From: Rhodospirillales bacterium
GTDB taxonomy: Bacteria; Pseudomonadota; Alphaproteobacteria; Acetobacterales; Acetobacteraceae
Direction of reading: 5' to 3'
Assembly: GCA_025352665.1 (NCBI GenBank)
Contig: JANXSM010000115.1
Location: forward strand, 1 to 64,000
Length of the DNA stretch: 64,000 nucleotides
This document shows, in pieces, positions 24,803 through 34,280 of this stretch (the first letter of the stretch is position 1; each line of letters starts with the position of its first letter). The notes beneath the pieces are model-generated. The model was not told where the DNA came from and did no database searches. It was given only the letters and a program-made list of their open reading frames with translations. A program made the position numbers and the translations under genes.

Positions 24803-25777
24803 ATGACTTTGTCGCCCATGCCGAAGGCTGCGCGAAGCCCGTTTCTCACGCTCACCCGCAGCCTCGAATTCCGCATGCTGGTCCTGGCCGGCTTACTTGC
24901 TATTGGCCTGTCTTTTCTATCGCCATATTTCATGACCTGGAACAATATTTTCAACGTGCTCGATCAGTCGGTGGTGATCGGCATCGTCGCGGTCGGGATG
25001 ACCTTCGTGATCCTGACGGGTGGCATCGACCTATCGGTGGGATCGATCGCCGGCCTGAGCGGGGTGATCCTCGGCCTCTCAGCCCAAATCATACCCTGGC
25101 CAGTCGCCATTCTGATAGCCGTGGCCGCAGGCGCCGGCATCGGCCTCATCTCCGGCTGCCTGATCACCTTCTTCCGCCTGGCCCCGTTCGTGGTCACGCT
25201 TGGCATGATGGCGATCGGGCGCAGCCTCGCCTACATCCTCTCTGGTCAGACCGCGATCTCGGATATTCCATCGGGCCTGTCATCGATCGTCTACACCAAC
25301 CTGTTGGTGATTCCATCGAACGTCGGATTTCTTGCCGTTCTCTATGTGATCGCATGGGCCTACCTCACCTACACCAAGGGCGGACGGACGATCTATGCCG
25401 TCGGTTCCAACAAGGAGGCGGCGCGTGCGGCAGGACTGCGGGTGACGTTCTATTCAATCCTGCCTTACGTGATCTCGGGTGCGTTATCGGCCGTTGCAAT
25501 CACGTTTTCCATCGCCCAAATCCTGTCTGCCGACCCGCTTGCCGGCAACGCCATGGAGTTGGACGCAATCGCCGCCGTCGTGATCGGCGGCGCCAGCCTG
25601 TTCGGCGGCCGCGGCTCCGTCGTCGGCACGCTGATCGGCGTACTCATCATGGTGATGATCCGTAACGGCTTGAATCTCATGGGTATCTCGCCCTTCTGGC
25701 AGGGTTCGGCGATCGGGTCGATCATCATTATCGCCCTGTTGGTCGAAAGCATCGTCAGCCGCCTGAACGCACGATAG
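24803..25777 (+). CDS. sugar ABC transporter permease (RbsC-type)
   Basis: A 324-residue inner-membrane permease of the RbsC/XylH family with roughly eight to ten helices. The family motifs are plain: GIVAVGMTFVILTGGIDLSVGSIAGLSGV near the N-terminus, GRTIYAVGSNKEAARAAGL (the EAA-like loop contacting the ATPase), and AAVVIGGASLFGGRGSVVGTLIGV. It follows the ATPase gene by 16 bases on the same strand and completes the importer. Confidence 0.9.
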   Translation: MTLSPMPKAARSPFLTLTRSLEFRMLVLAGLLAIGLSFLSPYFMTWNNIFNVLDQSVVIGIVAVGMTFVILTGGIDLSVGSIAGLSGVILGLSAQIIPWPVAILIAVAAGAGIGLISGCLITFFRLAPFVVTLGMMAIGRSLAYILSGQTAISDIPSGLSSIVYTNLLVIPSNVGFLAVLYVIAWAYLTYTKGGRTIYAVGSNKEAARAAGLRVTFYSILPYVISGALSAVAITFSIAQILSADPLAGNAMELDAIAAVVIGGASLFGGRGSVVGTLIGVLIMVMIRNGLNLMGISPFWQGSAIGSIIIIALLVESIVSRLNAR

Positions 25778-25797
25778 CTCGTTAACAGGAGAGTTGC

Positions 25798-27738
25798 ATG
25801 AAGACACAACCCAGCGAAGCCGTGATGTTCTTCGGCACGGACGAAGAATTGCCAAAAGTTTCCATTCTCCGCGCCGGTGCATTGAGCGCCGAATTCGACA
25901 TGGGCAACCTCCGTCATATCCGGATCAACGGCGTCGAAATCATCCGGGCAATCTCGTTCATCATCCGCGATCGAGACTGGGGCACCTACAATCCAATTTT
26001 TACAGGTATCGAGATAGAGGAAAGTGACGGCGCGTTCACCGCCAGCTATCGCGCTACTGTCGAAGACGGACAGCAGGGCCTGTCCTACCGCGCCGTGATC
26101 AAAGCTAACCAGGGCCGACTCAGCTTTCAGGTGCAGGCGGAGGCAACAACCGACTTCGTGACGAACCGCACCGGGTTCGTCGTGCTGCATCCCATTGCGG
26201 GTGTGGCCGGCGCCCCAGTGGAGGTCGAGCAGGTCGACGGTTGCATCGTGCAGTCCCACTTTCCCGAACTGATCAATCCCGTACAACCGATGATGTCGCT
26301 GCGCGCATTGACGCATGAAGCAGCGCCCGGCTTGCACGTCACCTGCCGGATGGAGGGCGACACGTTCGAAATGGAGGACCAGCGCAACTGGACCGATGCC
26401 TCCTACAAAACCTATGTCCGCCCACTTGCGTTGCCCTGGCCGTACACGCTGGACGCCGGCACCACATTGGAACAGGCCGTCACCCTCACGGTTTCTGGCG
26501 ACGGCGCGTCAATCCCAAAAACCCCAGCGGCCATCACGCTGACGCTGGGCGAGACCTGCGGCACGGCGCCCGATGTCGGGATCGGCTTCGACCCTGCGAA
26601 CTGGGAAACCACGCTCGCTGCCACCGATCTTCTGGCCGCGGCCGCCCCCCGGTATCTGGTCGTCCATCATGACCCCCGCCGCCAGCACAACGAAGCGACG
26701 TTACGCAATGCCGTGGCCCTCGGCCGGTCTTTGGGAACAAAGCTCTGGCTCGAAGCCGTGGTCGTGTCCATCGACGAGTTCGAGCACGAATTGATGCAGC
26801 TAGGCACGGTGGTGCAGGCGCTGGGTAACCCCTTCACGACGGTTCTGCTCTCACCCGCACCGGATCTGAAATGCACATTACCCGGCAGTATTTGGCCGGA
26901 TACGCCACCGTCACAGGCGCTGTTCGATGTCGCAAGGCGGATTTTTCCCGGTTGCCGGATCGGCGGCGGCATGTTCAGTTACTTTACCGAATTGAACCGC
27001 AAGCGCCCCGCGACTGACTGCATTGATCTCGTCAGCTTCACAACATCTGCCATCGTCCATGCCGCCGACGACCTGTCAGTGATGGAAGGCCTGGAATCTC
27101 TGCCCGCCGTCGCCGCCAGCGCCAAGGTTATCGCCAAGGGCCTGCCGGTATCGGTGGGGCCCAGTGCCATCGGCATGCGCATGAACCCATACGGCGCCGC
27201 CCCGATGCAGAATCCCGGCAATAAACGACAGGCGATGAATGACAGCGACCCGCGCCAACGCGGCCTTCTCGGCGCATCGTGGGCGCTTGGGTATTACGCT
27301 CATCTTGCCCGCGGCGGGATCGCCACAATCGCCTTTGGCGGAACAACTGGCACCCAGGGGCTGGTTCATGCCGATTCTGGATGGCCGGCCCCATGGTACG
27401 ACGCGCATTACGGCGTCTATCCGGTTTTTCATGTCGTGCGCGGCCTTGCTGCACAATCTGGGGAGACGCTGCTATCACTCGAGATTTCTGTGCCGGCAAA
27501 GGTCCAGGGCGTAGCTTTCGATGGCGCCAATGGGCGCCGGCTCTGGCTTGCAAATCTTACCGCACAACCGCAGGACGTGAAGCTTCCGACACTGCCGATC
27601 GGTGTTTCGATGCTTGATACCGCCAATTTCATCAGAGCCAGCCTTGCGCCAGATCTTCTGGAACGGCTCGAACCAGCCCATTCAGACATGCTGACGTTGC
27701 CCCCCTATGCAGTGGCGCATGTTCATCTGAGTTCGTAG
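25798..27738 (+). CDS. apnL: D-apionate lactonase-like protein
   Basis: A 646-residue protein I recognise as resembling D-apionate lactonase (ApnL), the enzyme hydrolysing apionolactone to apionate in bacterial D-apiose catabolism. The hallmark N-terminal segments GNLRHIRINGVEIIRAISFI and VRDRDW-type RDRDWGTYNP, NRTGFVVLHPIAGVAG and MEGDTFEMEDQRNWTDASYKTY are highly conserved-looking, followed by a barrel-like middle and a small C-terminal beta domain. It has no signal peptide. It follows the sugar permease by 20 bases, so import and lactone hydrolysis are co-expressed. No apiose dehydrogenase gene is nearby. The family name is from memory of the sequence pattern. Confidence 0.65.
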   Translation: MKTQPSEAVMFFGTDEELPKVSILRAGALSAEFDMGNLRHIRINGVEIIRAISFIIRDRDWGTYNPIFTGIEIEESDGAFTASYRATVEDGQQGLSYRAVIKANQGRLSFQVQAEATTDFVTNRTGFVVLHPIAGVAGAPVEVEQVDGCIVQSHFPELINPVQPMMSLRALTHEAAPGLHVTCRMEGDTFEMEDQRNWTDASYKTYVRPLALPWPYTLDAGTTLEQAVTLTVSGDGASIPKTPAAITLTLGETCGTAPDVGIGFDPANWETTLAATDLLAAAAPRYLVVHHDPRRQHNEATLRNAVALGRSLGTKLWLEAVVVSIDEFEHELMQLGTVVQALGNPFTTVLLSPAPDLKCTLPGSIWPDTPPSQALFDVARRIFPGCRIGGGMFSYFTELNRKRPATDCIDLVSFTTSAIVHAADDLSVMEGLESLPAVAASAKVIAKGLPVSVGPSAIGMRMNPYGAAPMQNPGNKRQAMNDSDPRQRGLLGASWALGYYAHLARGGIATIAFGGTTGTQGLVHADSGWPAPWYDAHYGVYPVFHVVRGLAAQSGETLLSLEISVPAKVQGVAFDGANGRRLWLANLTAQPQDVKLPTLPIGVSMLDTANFIRASLAPDLLERLEPAHSDMLTLPPYAVAHVHLSS

Positions 27739-27769
27739 CGGTGAGGACGCGACGGCATGCACACGCTCG

Positions 27770-28470
27770 TTGCTCGACCACCAGAGCAGAATCCGACCAA
27801 TCTGGCTCATATCCGGCGGCGCTGAACATGTTGGCGCATTCTTTTGGTGTGAACTGCGGCAAGGCGCGGCCTTGCGCAGGATCGCCTTCAGCTTGGCGAA
27901 TGCGTTCTCGATGGGATTGAAGTCGGGCGAGTAGGGCGGCGGCAGCCAGAGCCGGGCACCGACGGCCTGGATGGCGGCACGAACGCCTGCGACCTTGTGG
28001 GCGGCCAAGTTATCCATCACGACTGTCTGGCCACGTCGCAGGGTGGGAACCAGCACCTGCTCGATATAGGCCAGAAAAGCTGGGTTATTCATCGGCCCGT
28101 CGAGCACCATGGGTGCGGGCATGCCGCACAGTGTGAGTGCGGCGACGAAGGTGATTGTCTTCCAGTGCCCATGCGGGATCGGCGCCCGGCACCGCTTTCC
28201 CCGTGGCGCACGCCCGCGAAGCCGGGCCATCTTCGTTGACGTTTCGGTCTCATCAAGGAACACAAGGTTCTCTGGGTCGAGGTCAGGCTGCGCGTCTAAC
28301 CAGTCCTGGCGATAAGCGGCCACGTCGGGGCGCTCCTGCTCGCTGGCATGCGCCGTTTTTTTTAAAGGTGAGACCATGGCGGTCGAGGAAGCGCCACACC
28401 GTGCTGGGTGCGAACCAGACACGGTGCCGGCTGCGGAGCAACTAGGCCAACTCAACCGGCGTAATGTGTA
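27770..28470 (-). mobile_element. IS630-family element remnant
   Basis: The minus strand encodes an IS630-type transposase. The N-terminal part (RHRVWFAPSTVWRFLDRHGLTFKK) is in one frame and the DDE domain (LDPENLVFLDETETSTKMARL, TVVMDNLAAHKVAGVRAAI, LPPPYSPDFNPIENAFAKLKA) in another, switching at an A8 run (T8 at 28356-28363 on the plus strand). A run-length change or programmed slippage could explain it. After RKAAP a deletion removes residues normally following, and a third frame holds the C-terminal ANMFSAAGYEPDWS. Inactive. Confidence 0.75.
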
Positions 28471-28935
28471 AGCGCCGGAGGCGAAATCCCTCAGTGAAGC
28501 GGCCGGGTAGTCCGGCCGCGCCGGCGTAAAAGTCCATCGGTGGGAAGCTCTTTGCGTTGAGCGCGGAGGGTTGGGGAATGAAGCTCGTGGAATTGTACGG
28601 GTTGGTCCGCTACGCGGTCTGGATCGAGGGGATCAGCGGCCGCGAGGCGGCGCGGCGGGACACGACCTCACCACGGCGGCGGCCCTGGTGCACGAACTGA
28701 TCGAGGCGCGCGACGAGAAGCGGCTGTTGCGGCTACAACGCCAGCTTTCCAGCTACAAGCTGCCGGTGATCGACGAACTCGGCTACGTGCCGCTGTCGTA
28801 GACCGGCGCCGAACTGCAGTTTGAGGTGCTCAGCCAGCGATACGAGCGCGGCTCGACGATCGTGACCAGCAACCTGCCGTTCGACGAATGGACCGGCGTG
28901 TTCGCCTCCAAGCGTCCTACCCGCGCGCTGCCCTG
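28471..28935 (+). mobile_element. IS21-family remnant with istA/istB internal deletion
   Basis: From ATG 28579 the reading frame begins as IstA (MKLVELYGLVRYAVWIEGIS) but after about 27 codons jumps into IstB (LTTAAALVHELIEARDEKRL, LSSYKLPVIDELGYVPLS), where a TAG follows at 28799. Beyond it the frame continues as IstB (GSTIVTSNLPFDEW). About 1.5-2 kb of the element has therefore been deleted. It abuts the IS630 remnant on the left and the IS1380 remnant on the right. Confidence 0.75.
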
Positions 28936-29446
28936 CAAAACAGCGAGCAAAACTTTCCAGATTCCAGGGGCAAACAGCATCCAATAGTGGCGTCACCGCG
29001 CGGGGCGGACGCGGATAGCTGGCGCGGTAGATATCGACCATGGCGTCGGTCAGGCGCCTGACCTCGCGCAGTGTCGGTGCGTTTTCCCAGCGCGACACTG
29101 TTGGTTGCGAGCAGAGGTTGCGGCCGCTGTCGGGCAGGCGCCCGCAGGCGAGTTCGAAGCCGGGATCGGAGCGCAGATGATCGAGGTCGTCACCATCCTC
29201 GTAGCCACAGGCGATGGCGAGCATGCGCGCCCGCAAGATGTAGGCGACGTTATGCGTCACAAACGCCGGGTTACGAGGGTCGGCGAGCAGCGGGGCCAGT
29301 CTGGCGGCGATGCCGAGACGGGTCTCGATGGTAGCGAGCAGCATGACGCCGCCATCGGAGGTCATGCGTCCACCGTCGAACGCGGCGGTGACTTTCTTGC
29401 GCTGGACCGATGACAGCAAGAACGGCAGCAGGGTATCTTCGTGCAC
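28936..29446 (-). mobile_element. IS1380-family transposase, 5' fragment
   Basis: The minus strand encodes the N-terminal ~160 residues of an IS1380-type transposase: TAAFDGGRMTSDGGVMLL, GIAARLAPLLADPRNPAFV, IACGYEDGDDLDHLRSDPGF and LCSQPTVSRWENAPT. The sequence departs from the family after about PPRAV, before the catalytic aspartate region, and the catalytic domain is missing. The fragment is a dead remnant. The 120 bp between it and livF show no gene. Confidence 0.75.
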
Positions 29447-29566
29447 GGTGGGTGTGCCACCGTCAGCTTCAGCAAAACTTGGCGTCGATACCAGAATTTC
29501 TGTTTCAGATCAGATGCTTACGCTACATCCGCCAGCGAATCCCTGGCATGCGCTGAATAAGACGGG

Positions 29567-30271
29567 CTAAATCCCAAGATACGATGCCTGGACTTGCTTG
29601 TTGTTGGCGAGTTCGATGCTGGAGCCGTTCATGATCACCCGTCCGCCTTCCAGCACATAGGCACGGTCAACCAAGGTCAGCGCACGGCTGACGTTTTGTT
29701 CGACCAGCAGGATAGCCGTTCCCGAGGTATGGATTTCGTGGATTTTCTCGAACGTCAGGTCCGCCATCACCGGCGACAGCCCCAATGATGGCTCGTCGAG
29801 TATCAGCAGTCGCGGCATTAGCATCAGGCCGCGTCCCACTGCCACCATCTGCTGCTCGCCGCCGCTCATCGTGCCGGCCAACTGCTTCTGCCGCTTGGCC
29901 AGGACCGGGAAGATGGTGAACACACGGTCCAATGATCGCTGCCGCTGGGCCTTTGGGCCGGGCAGATAAGCTCCGATTTCAAGATTTTCGCGCACAGTCA
30001 GTTCCGGAAACACCTGCCGCCCCTCCGGCACATGCGCGATGCCGAGTTCAGTGATTTTGTAGGGGGGCATGCCCTTGGTGTTGATCCCGCCGAAGGTGAC
30101 CGAACCCGCTGTCAGCTTGATGAGGCCCGAGATCGCCCTCAGCGTGCTGCTTTTGCCGGCACCATTGGCCCCGAGCAGCCCCACAGCCTCGCCCTCGCCC
30201 ACCTCGATGCAGATATCGCTGATCGCCGGAACGCGGCCATAGCTGGCGCTGACATTGGTAACGCTCAGCAT
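29567..30271 (-). CDS. livF: branched-chain amino-acid-type ABC transporter ATPase LivF
   Basis: A 234-residue ABC ATPase. Walker A is GANGAGKSS, the signature is MSGGEQQMVAVGRGLM, Walker B LLILDEPSLGLSP and the switch histidine region ILLVEQNV. The pattern is of LivF. It is the last gene of the livKHMGF-like operon; its start overlaps the 3' end of livG by seven bases. Hydrophobic amino acids, amides or small carboxylates are all possible cargoes for the family. Confidence 0.88.
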   Translation of the reverse strand: MLSVTNVSASYGRVPAISDICIEVGEGEAVGLLGANGAGKSSTLRAISGLIKLTAGSVTFGGINTKGMPPYKITELGIAHVPEGRQVFPELTVRENLEIGAYLPGPKAQRQRSLDRVFTIFPVLAKRQKQLAGTMSGGEQQMVAVGRGLMLMPRLLILDEPSLGLSPVMADLTFEKIHEIHTSGTAILLVEQNVSRALTLVDRAYVLEGGRVIMNGSSIELANNKQVQASYLGI

Positions 30272-31017
30272 TGGCCGGCTCCGGATGCTTCGGCGTGGAC
30301 GTAGTTGCTGCCCAAATAGGCGCGGATCACTTCTGGGTTGGTCATGACGTCATTTGGATTGCCCTCGGCGATTTTCTGGCCGTGGTCAAGCACCACGATA
30401 TGCCGAGCCAGCGCCATGATCGCACGCATGACGTGTTCGATCACCACGACAGTCAGGCCGCGCTGCTTGAGCCTGATGATCAGCGCCACCGCCTGATCGG
30501 TCTCCGACGGGTTTAGCCCGGCCATTACCTCGTCGAGCAACAGGATACGCGGCTGGGTGGCCAACGCCCGCGCCAATTCAAGCCTGCGTTGATCGATGGT
30601 GGTGAGGTCGCGGGCGGGGGCGTGTTCGTGGGCCGATAGCCCGACGAAATCGATCACCTCACGCGCCTTGCGCTTGGCGACATCGTGCTTTTTGTCGCGC
30701 AGGAACGCGCCCGTCATCACATTGGCCAGCACCGTCATCTTGCCGAACGGACGCGCCACTTGAAAAGTGCGTGCGAGGCCATGCGCGCACACGTCTTGCG
30801 GCTCCAACCCGACCAATTCGCGGCCGAACGCCATGACTGACCCGGTGTCGGCGCGATGATAGCCGGTGATCAGGCTGAACGTGGTGGTTTTGCCCGCACC
30901 ATTGGGCCCGATCAGCGCAACCGTCTCTCCCTCAGGAATTGAAAAGCTAACATCCTGCACGGCACGCAGCCCACCGAAACTTTTGTTAAGATTGCGAATA
31001 ACCAGTGCGTCAGCCAT
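30265..31017 (-). CDS. livG: branched-chain amino-acid-type ABC transporter ATPase LivG
   Basis: A 250-residue ABC ATPase with Walker [10 protein letters not shown], the LivG-type insert [22 protein letters not shown], a degenerate signature ([15 protein letters not shown] instead of LSxGxxR), Walker [14 protein letters not shown] and the switch VVVIEHVM. The signature lacks the usual S-G-G/S-Y-G-Q form, a variation seen in some LivG relatives. Its start overlaps the livM stop by eight bases. Confidence 0.87.
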   Translation of the reverse strand: MADALVIRNLNKSFGGLRAVQDVSFSIPEGETVALIGPNGAGKTTTFSLITGYHRADTGSVMAFGRELVGLEPQDVCAHGLARTFQVARPFGKMTVLANVMTGAFLRDKKHDVAKRKAREVIDFVGLSAHEHAPARDLTTIDQRRLELARALATQPRILLLDEVMAGLNPSETDQAVALIIRLKQRGLTVVVIEHVMRAIMALARHIVVLDHGQKIAEGNPNDVMTNPEVIRAYLGSNYVHAEASGAGQC

Positions 31018-32017
31018 CTAGCGCAGCCTCCTGCTCGGATTGCTGTTTGTTGCCGAAAATCCGGTGATAGACGTCGGTGATCAGGCCCAGCAGCCCCGCC
31101 GGACGCCATAGGATGACGGCCATCAGAATGAGGCTGTAGACCGTCAACTGCACCCCGCCATGGCCGCCGCCGAGCCAGCTCTGCAGCAGGGTGGAGGTGA
31201 CTTCGAGCAGCACCGTACCCACGACCGGCCCCCACAACGTGCCAATGCCGCCGACGATGGAGACCAGAGCGGCCTCGACCGAGATGTTGAAGCTGAACGC
31301 AGTCGGTGGGTCGATGAAATAGATATACTGGATATAGAACGTGCCGGCGAGCGCGGTGAGAAACGTGCTGATCAGGTAGATGTGGCGCTTCATTTTCGGC
31401 ACATTTACGCCGATCGCTTGAGCGGCGTCTTCATCCTCGCCGAGTGCGACAAGGTAATATCCCATCCACGATCGCTCGACGGCCCATGTCACCACCAGTC
31501 CGACCACCAACAGCGCGAGCGCTATATAAAAATACGCAGCCTTTTCCTCGAACTGCATCATCCATGGCGCATCGCCCAGATTGGGAATCGTAGTCCCCTC
31601 GGCGCCCCAGGCGAAGTCGCGGAATTTGAGGAAAAGCAGCATCAGCACCTGCGCCATTGCGATGGTGGAGATGGTAAAATACGGCCCACGCAGACGGAAG
31701 CAGAGGGCGCCGATGGGAAGGCTTGCCAGCATCGCAACCCCGCCACCGGCAATCATGCCGATCCAGGGCGAGATGCCGTAATTGATCTGCAACATTGTCG
31801 ATGTATAGGCGCCGAGGCCGAAATACGCGGCGTGGCCGAGGGAGAGCTGCTTGGCGTATCCACCCATCAGGTTCCAAGCCACCCCGATGAAGGAGAACAG
31901 CAGCACACGGATGACTATATCCATGTAGAAACGGCTGGTGACGAACTGCGGTAGCAGCAGCATCAGCGCAAATAGCACGCTTAGCCAAAGCGTCTTTCGT
32001 GAAAATTTTCCAGACAT
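31010..32017 (-). CDS. livM: branched-chain amino-acid-type ABC transporter permease LivM
   Basis: A 335-residue permease with about eight to nine helices. The family motifs are [25 protein letters not shown] near residue 50 and [20 protein letters not shown] near residue 240, with the ATPase-contact loop [15 protein letters not shown] between. Its ATG overlaps the livH stop by one base. Confidence 0.88.
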   Translation of the reverse strand: MSGKFSRKTLWLSVLFALMLLLPQFVTSRFYMDIVIRVLLFSFIGVAWNLMGGYAKQLSLGHAAYFGLGAYTSTMLQINYGISPWIGMIAGGGVAMLASLPIGALCFRLRGPYFTISTIAMAQVLMLLFLKFRDFAWGAEGTTIPNLGDAPWMMQFEEKAAYFYIALALLVVGLVVTWAVERSWMGYYLVALGEDEDAAQAIGVNVPKMKRHIYLISTFLTALAGTFYIQYIYFIDPPTAFSFNISVEAALVSIVGGIGTLWGPVVGTVLLEVTSTLLQSWLGGGHGGVQLTVYSLILMAVILWRPAGLLGLITDVYHRIFGNKQQSEQEAALDG

Positions 32018-32886
32018 CAGCGTCGCTTTCCGCCAAAAAGGCCGTTGGGCCGGATGATCAGGGTGACGAGGAACATGACAAAAACCACGATCAGGCCGGA
32101 GTCAGCGCCGACGAACTGAATGCCCAGAGATTCCGCGACACCCATCATCAAACTGGCAATCAACGCGCCGGTGACATTGCCGAGTGTGCCTAGCACAACA
32201 GCGACAAAGGCCATCAGGATGAACACCTGGCCGACCATCGGATATGCCGGATAGAACGGCATCAGCAGCGATCCCGCAGCGCCCGCCAGCGCCAAGGCTA
32301 AGCCTACCGCCACGGCAAAAACCAGGTCGGGGTTGATCCCCATCAGCATCGAGACTTCCGGATTCTGCGCTGAGGCGCGCATCGCCTTACCGAGATCAGT
32401 CGTGCGCAGGAACACCCAGAGCAAGGCACTCAACAGCATCGCCACACCAAAAGCGATCAGTTTCGCCACCGCGATATAAACCGGGCCAATATGGATCGCC
32501 GTGTCGGAATAAGAGGTTTGGATCGTCCGGTAATCCGCCTTGAACAGCAGCAGTGCTACGTTGGTCAGCAACAGCGACAACGCAAAGGTAAGGAAGATCT
32601 GTGGCATATCGCCGAGTTTGAGCACGCGCCGGATCAAAAAATGCTGCAAGCACACGCCGACGATGAATAACGCTGGCATCGAAATGAGCAGTGAGACCAG
32701 CGGATCGATGCCAAGCAGCGTGGCACAGAAATAGCTGGTATACATGCCGGCCATCACGATCTCGCCCTGAGCGAAATTGACCACCTTAACCACGCCAAAA
32801 ATCAGCGTGACTCCGATGCTGACCAGTGCATAGATTCCGCCAATCAGCAGGCCGTTAATGAGGGCCTGCGCCACTGTAACCAGCAT
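32017..32886 (-). CDS. livH: branched-chain amino-acid-type ABC transporter permease LivH
   Basis: A 289-residue membrane permease. It begins with MLVTVAQALINGLLIGGIYALVS-type family sequence (GLLIGGIYALVSIGVTLIFG), followed by VNFAQGEIVMAGMY and, later, the EAA-like loop MRASAQNPEVSMLMGIN. Seventy-four bases separate it from the binding-protein gene, and that gap holds a stem-loop, as often seen where the soluble component must be made in excess. Confidence 0.88.
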   Translation of the reverse strand: MLVTVAQALINGLLIGGIYALVSIGVTLIFGVVKVVNFAQGEIVMAGMYTSYFCATLLGIDPLVSLLISMPALFIVGVCLQHFLIRRVLKLGDMPQIFLTFALSLLLTNVALLLFKADYRTIQTSYSDTAIHIGPVYIAVAKLIAFGVAMLLSALLWVFLRTTDLGKAMRASAQNPEVSMLMGINPDLVFAVAVGLALALAGAAGSLLMPFYPAYPMVGQVFILMAFVAVVLGTLGNVTGALIASLMMGVAESLGIQFVGADSGLIVVFVMFLVTLIIRPNGLFGGKRR

Positions 32887-32923
32887 AGCGGTATCCTAAT
32901 TCTTTCGTTGGAAGTCAACTCGG

Positions 32924-32954
32924 TCCGGCCCAGGTAACGACTACCTGAGCCGGA
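32924..32954 (-). promoter_or_regulatory. stem-loop between binding-protein and livH genes
   Basis: TCCGGCCCAGGTA (32924-32936) and TACCTGAGCCGGA (32942-32954) form 13-bp arms with one mismatch and a 5-nt loop. It begins seven bases after the binding-protein stop on the transcribed (minus) strand. There is no U-run, so partial termination or 3'-end protection of the binding-protein transcript is more likely than full termination. It parallels the hairpin at 22826. Confidence 0.6.
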
Positions 32955-32960
32955 GATCAG

Positions 32961-34184
32961 CTAGGACTTTATTAAAGACGCGTGCGCGTCTTTTTCTGGG
33001 AAGACGCTAACAAGGTCGCCCTTCTGCCACTGCACACCGACCGGATAGGCATAGAGATTTTTGCCATCTGGCCCAAACTTAACGCGTCCGCCTGGGCACA
33101 TCGCAGCATAGCCTTCGGTAAATTCTAGCTGTGTCAGCGCCTCATGCACCTTCTTCGGATCAGCCGAGCCGGCCTTTTCCAAAGCGGCCGCGATCATGAA
33201 GGTCTGCGCCACTATGCCGCCAGAGTATTCAAAGATGAAGTCACCGTATTGCTTCTTGTAGGCGGCGTTCACTTCCAGTGTCGCCGGGCTCATGTCATGG
33301 TTCCAATGTGCCACGCCGAGCAGGCCTTCGGCCAAATCACCAACGCTTTTCTGGAAGTCCGGCAGAACAAAGCCGCCCGATCCACCATTGATCACAACTT
33401 TTAGACCGGCCTGTTTGATTGAGCGAATGATCAGGATAAGATCGTTCAGATATGACACTGGGAACACCATGTCCGCACCCGAAGCCTTGATCTTGTTGAT
33501 CAGCGGGCTGGCATCAGCGAAGCCGGCCGAATAGGGCTCAAACAGCACAATTTCCACGCCCAAACCAGGGGCCTTCTCGCGCAGGCCGTTCGAGGTAGCG
33601 GTCCCGAATGCCGTGTTCTCAAACACAACAGCCACTTTTGGCTTGTCGCTGACCAGCCTCGCCATCTTGAGCTGCGCTTCAGCAAACTGCGAGGCGCGCG
33701 CGAATGGGGTGAAGGTGTAGTGCCGAGTGCCTGCATTGAGCTGGTCGCTGCTCGACCCCGTAAGCAATGGCATCCGCGCCCGCTCGGCCACTTCGCTGGC
33801 AATCAGCGTCAGCGCACTGGCGTAGCAGCCATGGATTGCCGAGAGCTTGTTGTTGCTGATCAGACGATCAGTCTCGGTGCGGGTTACCGTGGTGTCGCTC
33901 TGATTGTCCGACAGGATCAGGTTGAGCTTCGCACCGCCCAGCGATTTGATGCCGCCGGCGTCATTGATCATCTGAATCGCCAGCTTGGTCGCGTTCACGC
34001 AGCCTTGACCGGTTTGCGCGAGGCTGCCGGTGGTGGGATAGAGGGCCCCGATATTCACCACATCGGCGGCAAATGCTGCGTGTTTGATGTTGAACAGGCT
34101 TATGACCCCCGCTGCGGCAGTTGTGCTGAGCACCTGCCTGCGGCCGACTTTCAGTTTGTCAGTGTTGTTCTTCGACAATCCCAT
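32961..34184 (-). CDS. ABC transporter substrate-binding protein, LivK-like
   Basis: A 407-residue periplasmic binding protein of the leucine/amide family. A twin-arginine-like signal (KVGRRQVLSTTAAAGVISL) precedes VVNIGALYPTTGSLAQTGQGCVNATKLAIQ, and the family region LSDNQSDTTVTRTETDRLI and YEAA-like PLLTGSSSDQLN follow. It is the first gene of the liv-type operon and lies downstream of a ModA-like and an FMN-oxidase gene, so the ligand may be a 2-hydroxy acid or aromatic acid rather than leucine; this is inference from context. Confidence 0.85.
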   Translation of the reverse strand: MGLSKNNTDKLKVGRRQVLSTTAAAGVISLFNIKHAAFAADVVNIGALYPTTGSLAQTGQGCVNATKLAIQMINDAGGIKSLGGAKLNLILSDNQSDTTVTRTETDRLISNNKLSAIHGCYASALTLIASEVAERARMPLLTGSSSDQLNAGTRHYTFTPFARASQFAEAQLKMARLVSDKPKVAVVFENTAFGTATSNGLREKAPGLGVEIVLFEPYSAGFADASPLINKIKASGADMVFPVSYLNDLILIIRSIKQAGLKVVINGGSGGFVLPDFQKSVGDLAEGLLGVAHWNHDMSPATLEVNAAYKKQYGDFIFEYSGGIVAQTFMIAAALEKAGSADPKKVHEALTQLEFTEGYAAMCPGGRVKFGPDGKNLYAYPVGVQWQKGDLVSVFPEKDAHASLIKS

Positions 34185-34280
34185 TTTATATTCTCCCGGG
34201 AGGTTTTGCGCCGCTTTTCTGGCGTTATTTTTGGTAGGTAGGGACGTCTCTGGCCAGTGGGCTGAGAAGGGCCCGCAGTT

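Noticed and set aside
27640-27860. Short minus-strand frame resembling a separate small protein at the end of the lactonase-like gene
   Set aside because: It carries ANMFSAAGYEPDWS, the C-terminus of the IS630 transposase, so it belongs to the IS remnant.
29100-29410. Possible plus-strand gene of about 100 codons in the IS cluster
   Set aside because: It is antisense to the IS1380 transposase fragment and has no motif of its own.
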